Source: Salinimicrobium nanhaiense
Lineage (GTDB): Bacteria; Bacteroidota; Bacteroidia; Flavobacteriales; Flavobacteriaceae
Direction of reading: 5' to 3'
Length of the DNA: 64,000 nt
Assembly: GCA_012038135.1 (NCBI GenBank)
Contig: JAAVJQ010000009.1
Location: 81,749-145,748 of the forward strand
The notes below the pieces were generated by a model that was given only the letters and a program-made list of their open reading frames with translations, had not been told where the DNA came from and did not search any database. Shown in pieces: positions 52,532 through 60,587 of the stretch. Every line of letters begins with the position of its first letter. Position 1 is the stretch's first letter. The position numbers and the translations under genes are program-made.

Positions 52532-52915
52532 TTACGACTCATTCTTTTCTGCTTCTGATAATCTGTCCAATGATCTTTGGGCCGTTCTTCTTGAGGCAAC
52601 AAAGATAGATGTTAGCTCTCTGGCTTCAGCCAGAACTTCTTCATAAGCTCCCTTCCTTAGAAGATTCTCCTCCTCAAGAAATTCAATCCAAAAAATGCAT
52701 TCATCAGCTTCTTCAATTACAATACTCAATTTGGATATAAATCCTCTTTTAGTCTGTCCTAAATTTGCAGCCCTGTAATTTGCAGCCACAGAGGTACAAG
52801 CTCTTATCAATTGTTTCTGCACATGCCATTCAAGAGTTCCTTTTTGTAAGGACAAGGCAAGCTTAACACAACTATGGGCAAATTTATTGGAACGTTTTTT
52901 AAGATCTCTTTCCAT
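52532..52915 (-). CDS. Four-helix-bundle protein (23S rRNA intervening-sequence family), 127 aa
   Basis: Matches the IVS-protein family, with an N-terminal helix (LKKRSNKFAHSCVKLALSL), the conserved CTSVAANYRAAN core (about 42-53), KRGFISKLSIVIEEADE and a C-terminal helical hairpin (WIEFLEEENLLRK). Members form four-helix bundles and are found inside 23S rRNA intervening sequences and at many dispersed chromosomal sites; their activity is unknown. It sits between def and ruvX, bounded by AT word repeats, which suggests insertion. Confidence 0.93.
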   Translation of the reverse strand: MERDLKKRSNKFAHSCVKLALSLQKGTLEWHVQKQLIRACTSVAANYRAANLGQTKRGFISKLSIVIEEADECIFWIEFLEEENLLRKGAYEEVLAEARELTSIFVASRRTAQRSLDRLSEAEKNES

Positions 52916-52917
52916 TC

Positions 52918-52965
52918 GACAGAATTTATTAATCCTTAGTCACTAATCCTTAATCATTTATAAAG
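52918..52965. repeat. AT-rich word repeat on the right flank of the four-helix-bundle gene
   Basis: TTAATCCTTAGTCACTAATC followed by CTTAATC. In reverse it shares the TTAAGG words of the left flank at 52486-52530. Confidence 0.5.
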
Positions 52966-53361
52966 ATAGCTCTGCAGTATGATGGTTGCACTTATCTCAT
53001 CTACAAGGGCTTTATTTTGCCGTTGCTTTTTTTTGAGTCCGTTGTCGATCATGGATTGAAAGGCCATTTTTGAGGTGAAACGTTCGTCTACTCTTTCGAG
53101 CTTCATTTCGGGAAAATTTTTGGTGAACACTTTTAAGAACTCCTGGATCTTCCCTTCACTTTGAGATGCTGTGTTATCCATTTGCTTAGGCTCCCCCAGC
53201 AAAACGAGCTCAACTTTTTCTTCGGAAAAATATTTCTTCAGAAAAGGCAAAAGTTCGGCTGTAGGAACCGTTGTCAAGCCCGAGGCTATGATCTGTAACT
53301 CATCGGTAACCGCTATTCCCGTGCGTTTGGTGCCGAAATCTAATGCCAGTATTCTTCCCAT
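52954..53361 (-). CDS. ruvX: Holliday-junction resolvase-like protein RuvX (YqgF)
   Basis: 135 residues. RNase H-like fold with the metal-binding Asp in MGRILALDFGTKRTGIAV, a second acidic residue in LVLLGEPKQMD, and DERFTSKMA and LVDEISATIILQSYL at the C-terminus. It is linked to processing of 16S rRNA ends and possibly to Holliday junctions. The start MGRILALDFG (53361) is preferred to the frame opening 4 codons earlier (53373). Confidence 0.94.
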   Translation of the reverse strand: MGRILALDFGTKRTGIAVTDELQIIASGLTTVPTAELLPFLKKYFSEEKVELVLLGEPKQMDNTASQSEGKIQEFLKVFTKNFPEMKLERVDERFTSKMAFQSMIDNGLKKKQRQNKALVDEISATIILQSYLYK

Positions 53362-53456
53362 AATTACCTGCAAAGATAAGCCTTAATTCACGAACCCAAA
53401 AACTGCGGAAATCTCCGGAACAGCCTCATTAACCAACAGAATTCCTTCAAAAGTCT

Positions 53457-53464
53457 TACCTTCG
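53457..53464 (+). promoter_or_regulatory. -7 box of dapD
   Basis: TACCTTCG lies 66 bp before the dapD ATG. The leader contains a small hairpin, ATCTG-TTTTTA-CAGAT (about 53490-53505). Confidence 0.45.
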
Positions 53465-53530
53465 CACCCATTAATGACCACCAATATTACATCTGTTTTT
53501 ACAGATCTTTAATCTGAAACAATATTAGAA

Positions 53531-54346
53531 ATGGAACACCTAAAAGAAATCATAGAGAAAGCCTGGGAGGACAGGGAACTTTTAAAAGAAAATAAAACTA
53601 CAAATGCAATAAGGGAAGTTGTTGACCTGCTTGACAGCGGAAAACTAAGAGTTGCCGAACCTACAAATGAAGGCTGGCAGGTGAATGAATGGGTAAAAAA
53701 AGCTGTAGTTCTTTATTTTCCTATTCAAAAAATGGAAACTTTGGAAGCAGGAATCTTTGAATATCATGATAAGATCCCGCTAAAGAAAGGATATAAAGAA
53801 AAAGGGATAAGAGTAGTTCCAAATGCAGTTGCCAGACACGGGGCATACATTTCCAGCGGAGTGATCATGATGCCCAGTTACGTCAATATTGGAGCCTACG
53901 TTGATGAAGGTACCATGGTAGATACCTGGGCTACTGTAGGAAGCTGCGCGCAGATCGGAAAGAATGTACACCTGAGTGGTGGTGTTGGTATTGGCGGGGT
54001 TCTCGAGCCATTGCAGGCTGCTCCGGTTATTATCGAAGATAATGCATTTCTTGGCTCCCGAAGCATTGTTGTGGAGGGCGTAAAAGTGGAAAAAGAAGCC
54101 GTGCTTGGAGCAAATGTCGTTTTGACGGCTTCTACAAAGATCATTGACGTTACGGGAGATGAGCCCGTGGAGATGAAAGGAATTGTACCGGCGAGATCTG
54201 TGGTAATTCCCGGGAGCTACACCAAAAAGTTTCCTGCAGGTGAATACCAGGTGCCTTGCGCTTTAATTATTGGAAAAAGAAAGGAAAGCACAAATAAGAA
54301 AACTTCTCTTAACGACGCCTTGAGAGAACATAATGTTGCGGTATAA
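53531..54346 (+). CDS. dapD: Tetrahydrodipicolinate N-succinyltransferase
   Basis: Acyl transfer in the succinylase branch of lysine/diaminopimelate synthesis, 271 aa. A helical N-terminal domain is followed by left-handed beta-helix hexapeptides (about 100-235: ARHGAYISSGVIMMPSYVNI, GAYVDEGTMVDTWATVGS, IGGVLEP). The product feeds peptidoglycan. Single gene with its own promoter. Confidence 0.96.
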   Translation: MEHLKEIIEKAWEDRELLKENKTTNAIREVVDLLDSGKLRVAEPTNEGWQVNEWVKKAVVLYFPIQKMETLEAGIFEYHDKIPLKKGYKEKGIRVVPNAVARHGAYISSGVIMMPSYVNIGAYVDEGTMVDTWATVGSCAQIGKNVHLSGGVGIGGVLEPLQAAPVIIEDNAFLGSRSIVVEGVKVEKEAVLGANVVLTASTKIIDVTGDEPVEMKGIVPARSVVIPGSYTKKFPAGEYQVPCALIIGKRKESTNKKTSLNDALREHNVAV

Positions 54347-54386
54347 AAAATAAACATCACCTTTTTAAAGGGAGAAAAGCGAGGTC

Positions 54387-54485
54387 ATGAAAATACAGGT
54401 AATTCAGCAAAAAATGAAAGGTGATGTTTTGACATCCTTTGCCTTGTTTGAAGCATTTGAAACACTTTGGTATATTGAAAATTAG
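54387..54485 (+). pseudogene. Truncated GT9 (heptosyltransferase-like) N-terminal relic
   Basis: The ORF encodes MKIQVIQQKMKGDVLTSFAL and stops after 32 codons. Its first 17 residues match the start of the intact GT9 gene at 55898 (MKILIIQQKMIGDVLTSSIL) at nearly every position, after which similarity ends. It seems to be the stub of a second GT9 copy, probably left by deletion or recombination at the left edge of the glycan locus. Confidence 0.7.
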
Positions 54486-54606
54486 TAACCCGAGCATTTC
54501 AGTACAAGATTAGCAACTTTCAAAGGCTAAGAATCAGGAGATGGTGCAGGATGTTTAGTGTGAATCCCATAGCCCCGGGCCTGGAAAATTTAAAAACCCA
54601 TGAATC

Positions 54607-55668
54607 ATGAAATATCGTTTCCTCATCTACATTAGTTATTCCTATGCTTTTCCCATAGGTGAGCCACTTGAACAGGAAATCCTCAGGAGGGGATATGAGG
54701 TGAATTGGTTTGCCGATGAGGAGGAAACAAAAGCCAAATTCAGCGGTGAAAAACAGGTTCTAAAGAACATAAAAGAAGCCATTGATTACCAACCTCATGT
54801 AGTGTTAAGTATTACCAATAGTATAGCCGATTTCCTGCCGGGGTTGAAGGTGCAGGTATTTCATGGTTTCGAAACCAGCAAAAGAAACTTTAAAAAAGGA
54901 CATTTCAGAATAAGGGGATTTTTCGACCTTTATTGCACTCACGGCCCTTCAACAACCGAAATTTTTATGGAACTAAAAAAGGAGCATAAATACTTTGAAG
55001 TAAGGGAAACAGGCTGGCCTAAACTCGATCCGCTTTTTCCGGTACGGGATGAACCGCGAGAAAGACCATGCATCTTAATTGCTTCTACTTTCACTAAGAA
55101 ACTTAGTCTTGCACATAATGATGAACTCATAGAAGAAATTAGCCGGCTTTCAAAATTGGGGAAATGGGAATTTAAAGTGGTGCTACATCCCAAGCTTGAG
55201 GAAGGAAGAGTAAAGAAGTTCACAGAGATTCAAAATAAAAATCTTACCTATTATGAAACAACCAATCTCATTCCTCTTTTTAGGAAAGCAGATGTTTTGT
55301 TGGCAGATTCCACCTCGGTCATTACTGAATTCTTACTGCAGGAAAAACCCGTGGTAACCTTCAGGAATTCTAAGCCCGGTCCTCAACTTATAAATATCAC
55401 CAAAGTGGAAGATGTGGAAGCTGCGCTCGCCGAAGGACTCGACCCGCAAATACAACTTCTGGAAAAAATTAGAAATTTTAACCAAGAGGTGCATCCATAT
55501 CAAGATGGTTTATCAAGCAAAAGATTAATTGATGCCTCCCTGGAATTCCTTCACGCAAACAAAAATGGTTTAAAACCAAAGCCTCTAAACCTCATTAGGA
55601 AATTTCAGGAAAGAAAAAAACTAAAATATTTTACACTTAAAAGTTATCGTAAGGCTCCTACTTTTTAA
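54607..55668 (+). CDS. CDP-glycerol glycerophosphotransferase-like protein (TagB/TagF family), 353 aa
   Basis: A GT-B-fold enzyme with the signs of that family: VFHGFE (about 89), KKGHFRIRGFFDLYCTHGP, ETGWPKLDP, VVLHPKL, ADVLLADSTSVITEFLLQEKPVVTF split over two strands, and the closing HPYQDGLSS. In Gram-positive bacteria such enzymes add or polymerise glycerol phosphate on teichoic acid; in Gram-negatives they build capsules or LPS decorations. Donor and acceptor here are unknown. It is paralogous to the 57668 gene and lies in the same locus. Confidence 0.88.
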   Translation: MKYRFLIYISYSYAFPIGEPLEQEILRRGYEVNWFADEEETKAKFSGEKQVLKNIKEAIDYQPHVVLSITNSIADFLPGLKVQVFHGFETSKRNFKKGHFRIRGFFDLYCTHGPSTTEIFMELKKEHKYFEVRETGWPKLDPLFPVRDEPRERPCILIASTFTKKLSLAHNDELIEEISRLSKLGKWEFKVVLHPKLEEGRVKKFTEIQNKNLTYYETTNLIPLFRKADVLLADSTSVITEFLLQEKPVVTFRNSKPGPQLINITKVEDVEAALAEGLDPQIQLLEKIRNFNQEVHPYQDGLSSKRLIDASLEFLHANKNGLKPKPLNLIRKFQERKKLKYFTLKSYRKAPTF

Positions 55669-55740
55669 TAACCACAAACAAGGCTTCTTTAGCAAGCATT
55701 CTCTGTTTTAATTTTAATTTATGTTTAGAAAAATTTGGAG

Positions 55741-55878
55741 ATGAAGACCTTAGAATCAAATTTTCATCTGGTTCGGGAAAACTTTAGAAGCGGAAAAAAG
55801 ACTCTGTTTGGAGTAAATGCCATATTTACTGCTCCTCACAAGGTCAGTTTTCTTAAAAAATGTTTTGAAATTTTATAA
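55741..55878 (+). CDS. Possible 45-aa ORF between glycosyltransferase genes (weak)
   Basis: The frame MKTLESNFHLVRENFRSGKK is short and contains FGVNAIFTAPHKVSFLKK later. I do not recognise it. Because a truncated GT9 lies on the other side of the 54607 gene, this may be a decayed fragment rather than a gene. Confidence 0.2.
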   Translation: MKTLESNFHLVRENFRSGKKTLFGVNAIFTAPHKVSFLKKCFEIL

Positions 55879-55897
55879 TGTAATGGTTTAAAAATAA

Positions 55898-56980
55898 ATG
55901 AAAATACTCATAATTCAGCAGAAAATGATTGGGGACGTGCTCACGTCCTCTATTCTTTTTAGGGCTATAAAAAAGCAGTTCCCGAAAGCTGTATTACACT
56001 ACCTGATCCATAAACATACCCTGCCGGTTGTAAAGAACAATCCTTTCATTGATCATTTTCTACAGTTCGACCCTGAAGAGGATTCCAAACCACTTGCAAT
56101 CCTCCGTTGGAGACGTGAACTTAAGGCACAGCAGTATGATGCGGTTATTGATGTTTATTCAAAGGTAGGAACTGCCATTCTTGCGGTCCTTACGAAAGCA
56201 CCTATACGAATTTCCTACGATAAGTGGTACACCCGTAAATTCTACACCAGGACCTTTAAGCCAAAGAAAAAATCTAAAACAAATGCCGGTTTAGCCGTAG
56301 AAAATAGAATGCTGCTTTTACAGGGTATCGGACAGAATTTTCCGGTGGAAATGAAGCCCGAGATCTATCTTACTTCCGAAGAAAAAGAAAAGGCTAAACA
56401 GCGGCTTTTGGCCGATGGAATAGCTCTGGAAAAACCGCTAATAATGTGCGGGATCCTGGGGAGTTCAGAAACTAAGACCTATCCCCTGCCTTACATGGCA
56501 CAGGTACTGGATTTCATTGTAGAAAAAACCGGTGCCCAGTTGGTATTCAACTATATTCCCAGGCAGGTGGAAGCAGCGGGAACTCTTTATGATCTATGTA
56601 AGCCGGAAACACAAAAGCAGATCTTTTTTGACATTTTTGGAACCTCCCTCAGGGAATTTATGGCTATCACTTCATTTTGCAATGCTTTAATCGGTAACGA
56701 AGGCGGAGCGGTCAATATGGCCAAAGCTTTAGATGTACCTACTTTTGCTATTTTCTCTCCGCAGATAAAAAAAGGAAACTGGGGTATCTACGAAGATGGT
56801 AAACGCCATATTTCGGTCCATATCAGCGATTTTAGACCAGAAGTAAAACTCTTGCCAAGAAAGCAGATCAGAAAAAAATCAGCTGCTTTTTATGAACTGC
56901 TGCGGCCAAGCCTTATCTTCGCCAAACTGGATCTTTTTCTGGCAGAAGTAGCGAACCCGGGAGAGCCGGAACCATCATAA
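55898..56980 (+). CDS. Glycosyltransferase family 9 (heptosyltransferase-like), 360 aa
   Basis: GT-B enzyme of the WaaF/WaaC type. It opens MKILIIQQKMIGDVLTSSIL (acceptor-site motif GDVLTS), followed by AVLHYLIHKHTLPVVKNNPF; the C-terminal half has the nucleotide-binding GNEGGAVNMAKAL (about 268-280), with TFAIFSPQIKKGNW after it. It likely adds a heptose or similar sugar to the LPS inner core at the cytoplasmic face. It precedes the nucleotidyltransferase by 4 bp. Confidence 0.92.
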   Translation: MKILIIQQKMIGDVLTSSILFRAIKKQFPKAVLHYLIHKHTLPVVKNNPFIDHFLQFDPEEDSKPLAILRWRRELKAQQYDAVIDVYSKVGTAILAVLTKAPIRISYDKWYTRKFYTRTFKPKKKSKTNAGLAVENRMLLLQGIGQNFPVEMKPEIYLTSEEKEKAKQRLLADGIALEKPLIMCGILGSSETKTYPLPYMAQVLDFIVEKTGAQLVFNYIPRQVEAAGTLYDLCKPETQKQIFFDIFGTSLREFMAITSFCNALIGNEGGAVNMAKALDVPTFAIFSPQIKKGNWGIYEDGKRHISVHISDFRPEVKLLPRKQIRKKSAAFYELLRPSLIFAKLDLFLAEVANPGEPEPS

Positions 56981-56984
56981 CTAT

Positions 56985-57671
56985 ATGAAAATTATTATTT
57001 TAGCCGCAGGAATAGGTTCACGACTAGGTAATTCTTTTCCAAAACCTCTTACTTGTCTAAAAGGAGGAAAAAGCATCATGGAAAGACAGGTAGAGTATCT
57101 TTCGGCACATTTTTCGGTACATGATATTTCTGTAGTAGTAGGTTACAAAAAAGAACTCATCATGGAATGTTTCCCAGACCTGACATATATTTACAACCAG
57201 ATATTTGACTCAACAAATACCGCCAAAAGCCTTTTAAAAGCTTTGGAAAAGTACCAGAATGAAGATATTCTATGGCTTAATGGAGATGTTGTTTTTGACG
57301 CTGAACTCTTTTCTGTTTTAGATGGAGAGATTGCCAACGAAAATTCCTTTGTTTCTGTCAATACCTCCAAAGTAGCCGAAGAAGAAGTAAAGTACACCCT
57401 CAAAAATGGCTATATTGAAGAGCTTTCCAAGCAGGTTAAAAATGGTCTTGGGGAGGCAGTAGGAATTAATTATTTTTCCCAAAAGGATACGCCCCTTCTT
57501 CTCAAACATTTAGAAAAGTGCTGTGACAATGACTATTTTGAACGAGGAATTGAAACGGCTATTCAGGAAGATAGGTTGCAAATAAAAGCGGCTGATATTT
57601 CAAATTTTCGCTGTGTGGAGGTTGACTGCCAGGAAGATCTCGATGCTGTAAACAAAATGTTCCAAAAATGA
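56985..57671 (+). CDS. Nucleotidyltransferase of the LicC/cytidylyltransferase-like type, 228 aa
   Basis: The signature loop MKIIILAAGIGSRLGNSFPK, PLTCLKGGKSIMERQ, then VVVGYKKELI, and WLNGDVVFDAELF (metal Asp), show a Rossmann-type pyrophosphorylase that makes NDP- or CDP-activated compounds. The short length fits LicC-like, inositol-phosphate or 2-AEP cytidylyltransferases better than hexose-1-phosphate uridylyl types, but substrate choice is uncertain. Because it overlaps the TagB/TagF-like gene at 57668 by 4 bp (ATGA), it may supply that enzyme's CDP-activated donor. Confidence 0.88.
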   Translation: MKIIILAAGIGSRLGNSFPKPLTCLKGGKSIMERQVEYLSAHFSVHDISVVVGYKKELIMECFPDLTYIYNQIFDSTNTAKSLLKALEKYQNEDILWLNGDVVFDAELFSVLDGEIANENSFVSVNTSKVAEEEVKYTLKNGYIEELSKQVKNGLGEAVGINYFSQKDTPLLLKHLEKCCDNDYFERGIETAIQEDRLQIKAADISNFRCVEVDCQEDLDAVNKMFQK

Positions 57672-58714
57672 AGTTCATTCTATTTTGTCAAAATCCGTAT
57701 GCTTTTGGCATCCTACAACCCATAGTGCAGGTATTGAAGGAAAGGAAGCAGCAATACCTGTGGTTTCTAACTGAAAACCTGAGAGGAAAATTTCCATTTC
57801 CACAGGAGCAGCATACCTATAACCTCCAAAAAATCATCGACTTTGAAAGCGATGTCATCTTTTGCCCGGGCAACGAGGTGCCTCATTATCTGCGCGGTTT
57901 GAAAGTACAGATCTTCCATGGACTGGCGGGTGAGAAAAAAGGTCATTTCAAGATTAGGCATTATTTCGATCTTTACCTTACCCAGGGCCCCTACTTTACA
58001 AGAAGATTCAACAGGCTAAGGCGAAGACACAAAAATTTTGATGTTATAGAAACAGGATGGCCTAAATTGGATGTTTATGGAAAAGACAGGGAGAAATATT
58101 CTGGGGAAAAAAAGCAACTACTTCAGCAATACAACGCTTCAAAAATTTTGCTTTACGCTCCTACTTTTTCCCCTTCTTTAACCTCTGCTCCCTATCTTTT
58201 TAATGAGATGAAGAACCTGGCAGAAAACGAGGATTATCTACTGCTTATCAAATTTCACGACCTGATGTCACCCACGCTTATCAAGCAGTACAAAACTATT
58301 GCTGAAGCTAAAGAAAATGTTGTTTTAGTGGAAGAACCCAATGTTGTCAAGTTCCTTTTAATGGCGGACATAGTGATAAGTGATACCTCTTCGGTCGTTT
58401 ATGAATTTCTGTTGCTTGACAAACCCGTAATCACCTTTAGAAGCAACTCGAGGGACAAACTCTGGGAAAATGTTACCGATGTACGACAGCTTCCCGAGAA
58501 GGTGGAGCAGAATCTTGGGCAGGATCCTTACCGGGAGGAGCGCCGGCAAATTATTGCTGAATATCATCCCTACAACGACGGGCAGAGCGCATTAAGGATG
58601 GTGAAGGCCGTAGAAGAGTACGTAAAGGAGCATGGAGTTCCCGAAAAACGGAAATTACCTTTTCTAAGGAAAAAGAAGATGAACAGGATCTTCAACAGAA
58701 AAAAGTCTGAATAA
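57668..58714 (+). CDS. Second CDP-glycerol glycerophosphotransferase-like protein, 348 aa
   Basis: Paralogue of the 54607 protein: VQIFHGLAG, KKGHFKIRHYFDLYLTQGP, ETGWPKLD, LLYAPTFSPS, LIKFHDL, ADIVISDTSSVVYEFLLLDK and HPYNDGQSA. The C-terminus is basic (KRKLPFLRKKKMNRIF), as expected for membrane attachment. Coupled to the cytidylyltransferase-like gene by a 4-bp overlap. Product unknown; glycerol- or ribitol-phosphate-type transfer is the family expectation. Confidence 0.88.
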   Translation: MKFILFCQNPYAFGILQPIVQVLKERKQQYLWFLTENLRGKFPFPQEQHTYNLQKIIDFESDVIFCPGNEVPHYLRGLKVQIFHGLAGEKKGHFKIRHYFDLYLTQGPYFTRRFNRLRRRHKNFDVIETGWPKLDVYGKDREKYSGEKKQLLQQYNASKILLYAPTFSPSLTSAPYLFNEMKNLAENEDYLLLIKFHDLMSPTLIKQYKTIAEAKENVVLVEEPNVVKFLLMADIVISDTSSVVYEFLLLDKPVITFRSNSRDKLWENVTDVRQLPEKVEQNLGQDPYREERRQIIAEYHPYNDGQSALRMVKAVEEYVKEHGVPEKRKLPFLRKKKMNRIFNRKKSE

Positions 58715-58784
58715 ATTATTAATTCCTTCAGTGAGCTAAACATTTTTCCGTTATAGTCACTAAAGTAAATTCAACAACCTGAAC

Positions 58785-59633
58785 ATGTCTGAAAAGTGGA
58801 AACTACTCTTAAAGAACTGGAAGTTCCAGCGTAAAAAGAACAGCTTCGGAAAATTCACCAAAGGAATCATTTATGACACCGCCAACGGTATCATTTCGAT
58901 GCCTCATGATGACATGATGATTGGTAAACGTCTCTCTACAGAAGGGGCCTGGAACCTAAAAGAGATCGATCTTCTCAAAAAAATTATTCACAAAGAAGAC
59001 GTTGTTTATGTGGTGGGCACTCACGTTGGGACGCTGCTCATTCCGCTTTCGAAACACTGTAGGAACATCGTAGGCTATGAAGCAAATCCAGAGACTTTTT
59101 GGTTTCTGAAGCAGAATCTCACAATGAATGAGGTTACTAATGCAGAAATTTTCAATCTGGCTATTGGAGACCATAAAAAATCGATTTCTTTTTTGATGAA
59201 TAAAATGAATACGGGCGGAAGTAAAATAAAACCCGTAAAGGATATTTTTAAATATAGATTTGATGCTCCCAAAGAGATTGAAATTCCTATGATCTCCCTG
59301 GACGAACACATCCTCGAGAAGGATCTCCAACCCCCAAACGGGATAATTATGGACATTGAAGGCGCTGAATTTTTTGCCTTACAGGGGATGCCAAAGACGC
59401 TGAAGGAAATAAGGTTTCTATACATGGAATACGTTCCTCACCATTTAAAGAACGTTTCTGCAACGACGAAGGAACAACTTTTTGAACTTTTAAAACCTTA
59501 TTTTGCCCGGGCAGTTTCCAGCCGCAAAAATATCGAATTTGACCTCTCCCGATCTCCTGCCGAATTTCTTAAATATCTGGACGAACTTGAGGCCTTCGAA
59601 AGAGTAGATGACATCCTTTTCCTGAAGACCTAA
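58785..59633 (+). CDS. FkbM-family methyltransferase, 282 aa
   Basis: S-adenosylmethionine-dependent enzyme. An N-terminal helical part (about 1-65) precedes the Rossmann core: VVYVVGTHVGTLLIPLSKHC (about 83-102), VGYEANPETFWFLKQNL with the acidic Glu, IFNLAIGD, and IIMDIEGAEFFALQGM (about 187-202). FkbM proteins O-methylate sugars, often in LPS or glycans, which suits its place in this locus. It is convergent with the kinase gene at 59641. Confidence 0.9.
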   Translation: MSEKWKLLLKNWKFQRKKNSFGKFTKGIIYDTANGIISMPHDDMMIGKRLSTEGAWNLKEIDLLKKIIHKEDVVYVVGTHVGTLLIPLSKHCRNIVGYEANPETFWFLKQNLTMNEVTNAEIFNLAIGDHKKSISFLMNKMNTGGSKIKPVKDIFKYRFDAPKEIEIPMISLDEHILEKDLQPPNGIIMDIEGAEFFALQGMPKTLKEIRFLYMEYVPHHLKNVSATTKEQLFELLKPYFARAVSSRKNIEFDLSRSPAEFLKYLDELEAFERVDDILFLKT

Positions 59634-59640
59634 AAAATTT

Positions 59641-60408
59641 TTAGGAAGGTTTTTTCACAGCAGACCTGATCTTCTTTTTAACAGCTTTTTTCTTGTGAAA
59701 TTTCTTCTGAAAAGCTTCAGTATAGAACCACATCCTTTCGAATACTTCTGATTCCGGACGATTAACTAATTGAGCATATTCTGAAGCCATGATCTTCACC
59801 ATGTCCCGTTGAGGTGAAAGTCTCGAGAAATTTTTCATCCGCTCTTCAAAACTGAGAGTCTTGAAATTCATTCGGTTAAGGTCAACAAGAAAGAATTTAT
59901 AACCTTTCTTCTTCCGCTGGATCAACGTGTTCCCGGGAGAATGGTCCAGGAATTCCACTCCTTTTTCATGCAATTCAAAAGTAAACCTTGTAAATGCCCT
60001 TATGATCTCTTCTCTTAGAGGATATTCGGGTTGTTGAACAAGATCACGATACCTGAGATCATACGGCAAATGTTCTGTCACGTAGAAGCTGTTTTTAAAA
60101 AAAAGAGGTGATTTTTCTACGGCGTATGCTACAGGAAAAGGCGTGTGAAGCCCTTTCTTTAACAGGAGATGGGCATATTCGAAAGACCTCTCAGCCTTCG
60201 ATTTTCTAAAAAACCGGTAAACGACCCGGTTAACGGGATTGGGAACCTTAAAAGATTTTACATTAAGTTGAATTTCTCCATAAGAAAAAATTTTGATCCT
60301 GTTTCTCGCCCCCGACCCCAGCAACGTACCTTCGCTATCGAAATTCTGAAGCAGCATGTCAATCTGCTCCTTATCGTTTTTATACTTTTCCGAAATAGTA
60401 ATTTCCAT
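59641..60408 (-). CDS. LPS Kdo/heptose kinase-like protein (WaaP/KdkA, InaA family), 255 aa
   Basis: A protein-kinase-like fold. A basic strand-rich N-terminal lobe (about 25-85), VTEHLPYDLRYRDL at the hinge, and the catalytic loop FLDHSPGNTLIQ (Asp as base and Asn for metal, about 155-166), then FFLVDLNRMNF where DLN stands for the DFG motif. The C-terminus is very basic (KKKAVKKKIRSAVKK), fitting the membrane face. It probably phosphorylates Kdo or heptose in the LPS core. Confidence 0.87.
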   Translation of the reverse strand: MEITISEKYKNDKEQIDMLLQNFDSEGTLLGSGARNRIKIFSYGEIQLNVKSFKVPNPVNRVVYRFFRKSKAERSFEYAHLLLKKGLHTPFPVAYAVEKSPLFFKNSFYVTEHLPYDLRYRDLVQQPEYPLREEIIRAFTRFTFELHEKGVEFLDHSPGNTLIQRKKKGYKFFLVDLNRMNFKTLSFEERMKNFSRLSPQRDMVKIMASEYAQLVNRPESEVFERMWFYTEAFQKKFHKKKAVKKKIRSAVKKPS

Positions 60409-60553
60409 ACAGCAAATTTAGAATAACTTAAGAAGACTTGTAAGCTTTTTCAGAATAAAGCCGGGAAAGCCTTTACTTTTCGGGATCTTTTTTTCTCGAA
60501 ATTTTGAAAATGTGATTGCACCTGGAAATAAAACAAAGCTGCTGGTCATTATG

Positions 60554-60561
60554 TATATTTG
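60554..60561 (+). promoter_or_regulatory. -7 box of the GT4 gene at 60588
   Basis: TATATTTG, 26 bp before the ATG at 60588 and inside the longer open frame that starts at 60516. It supports the shorter start and also serves as the divergent space for the kinase gene. Confidence 0.55.
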
Positions 60562-60587
60562 TGCCTTCATTTTCAGTAGCATTAAAA

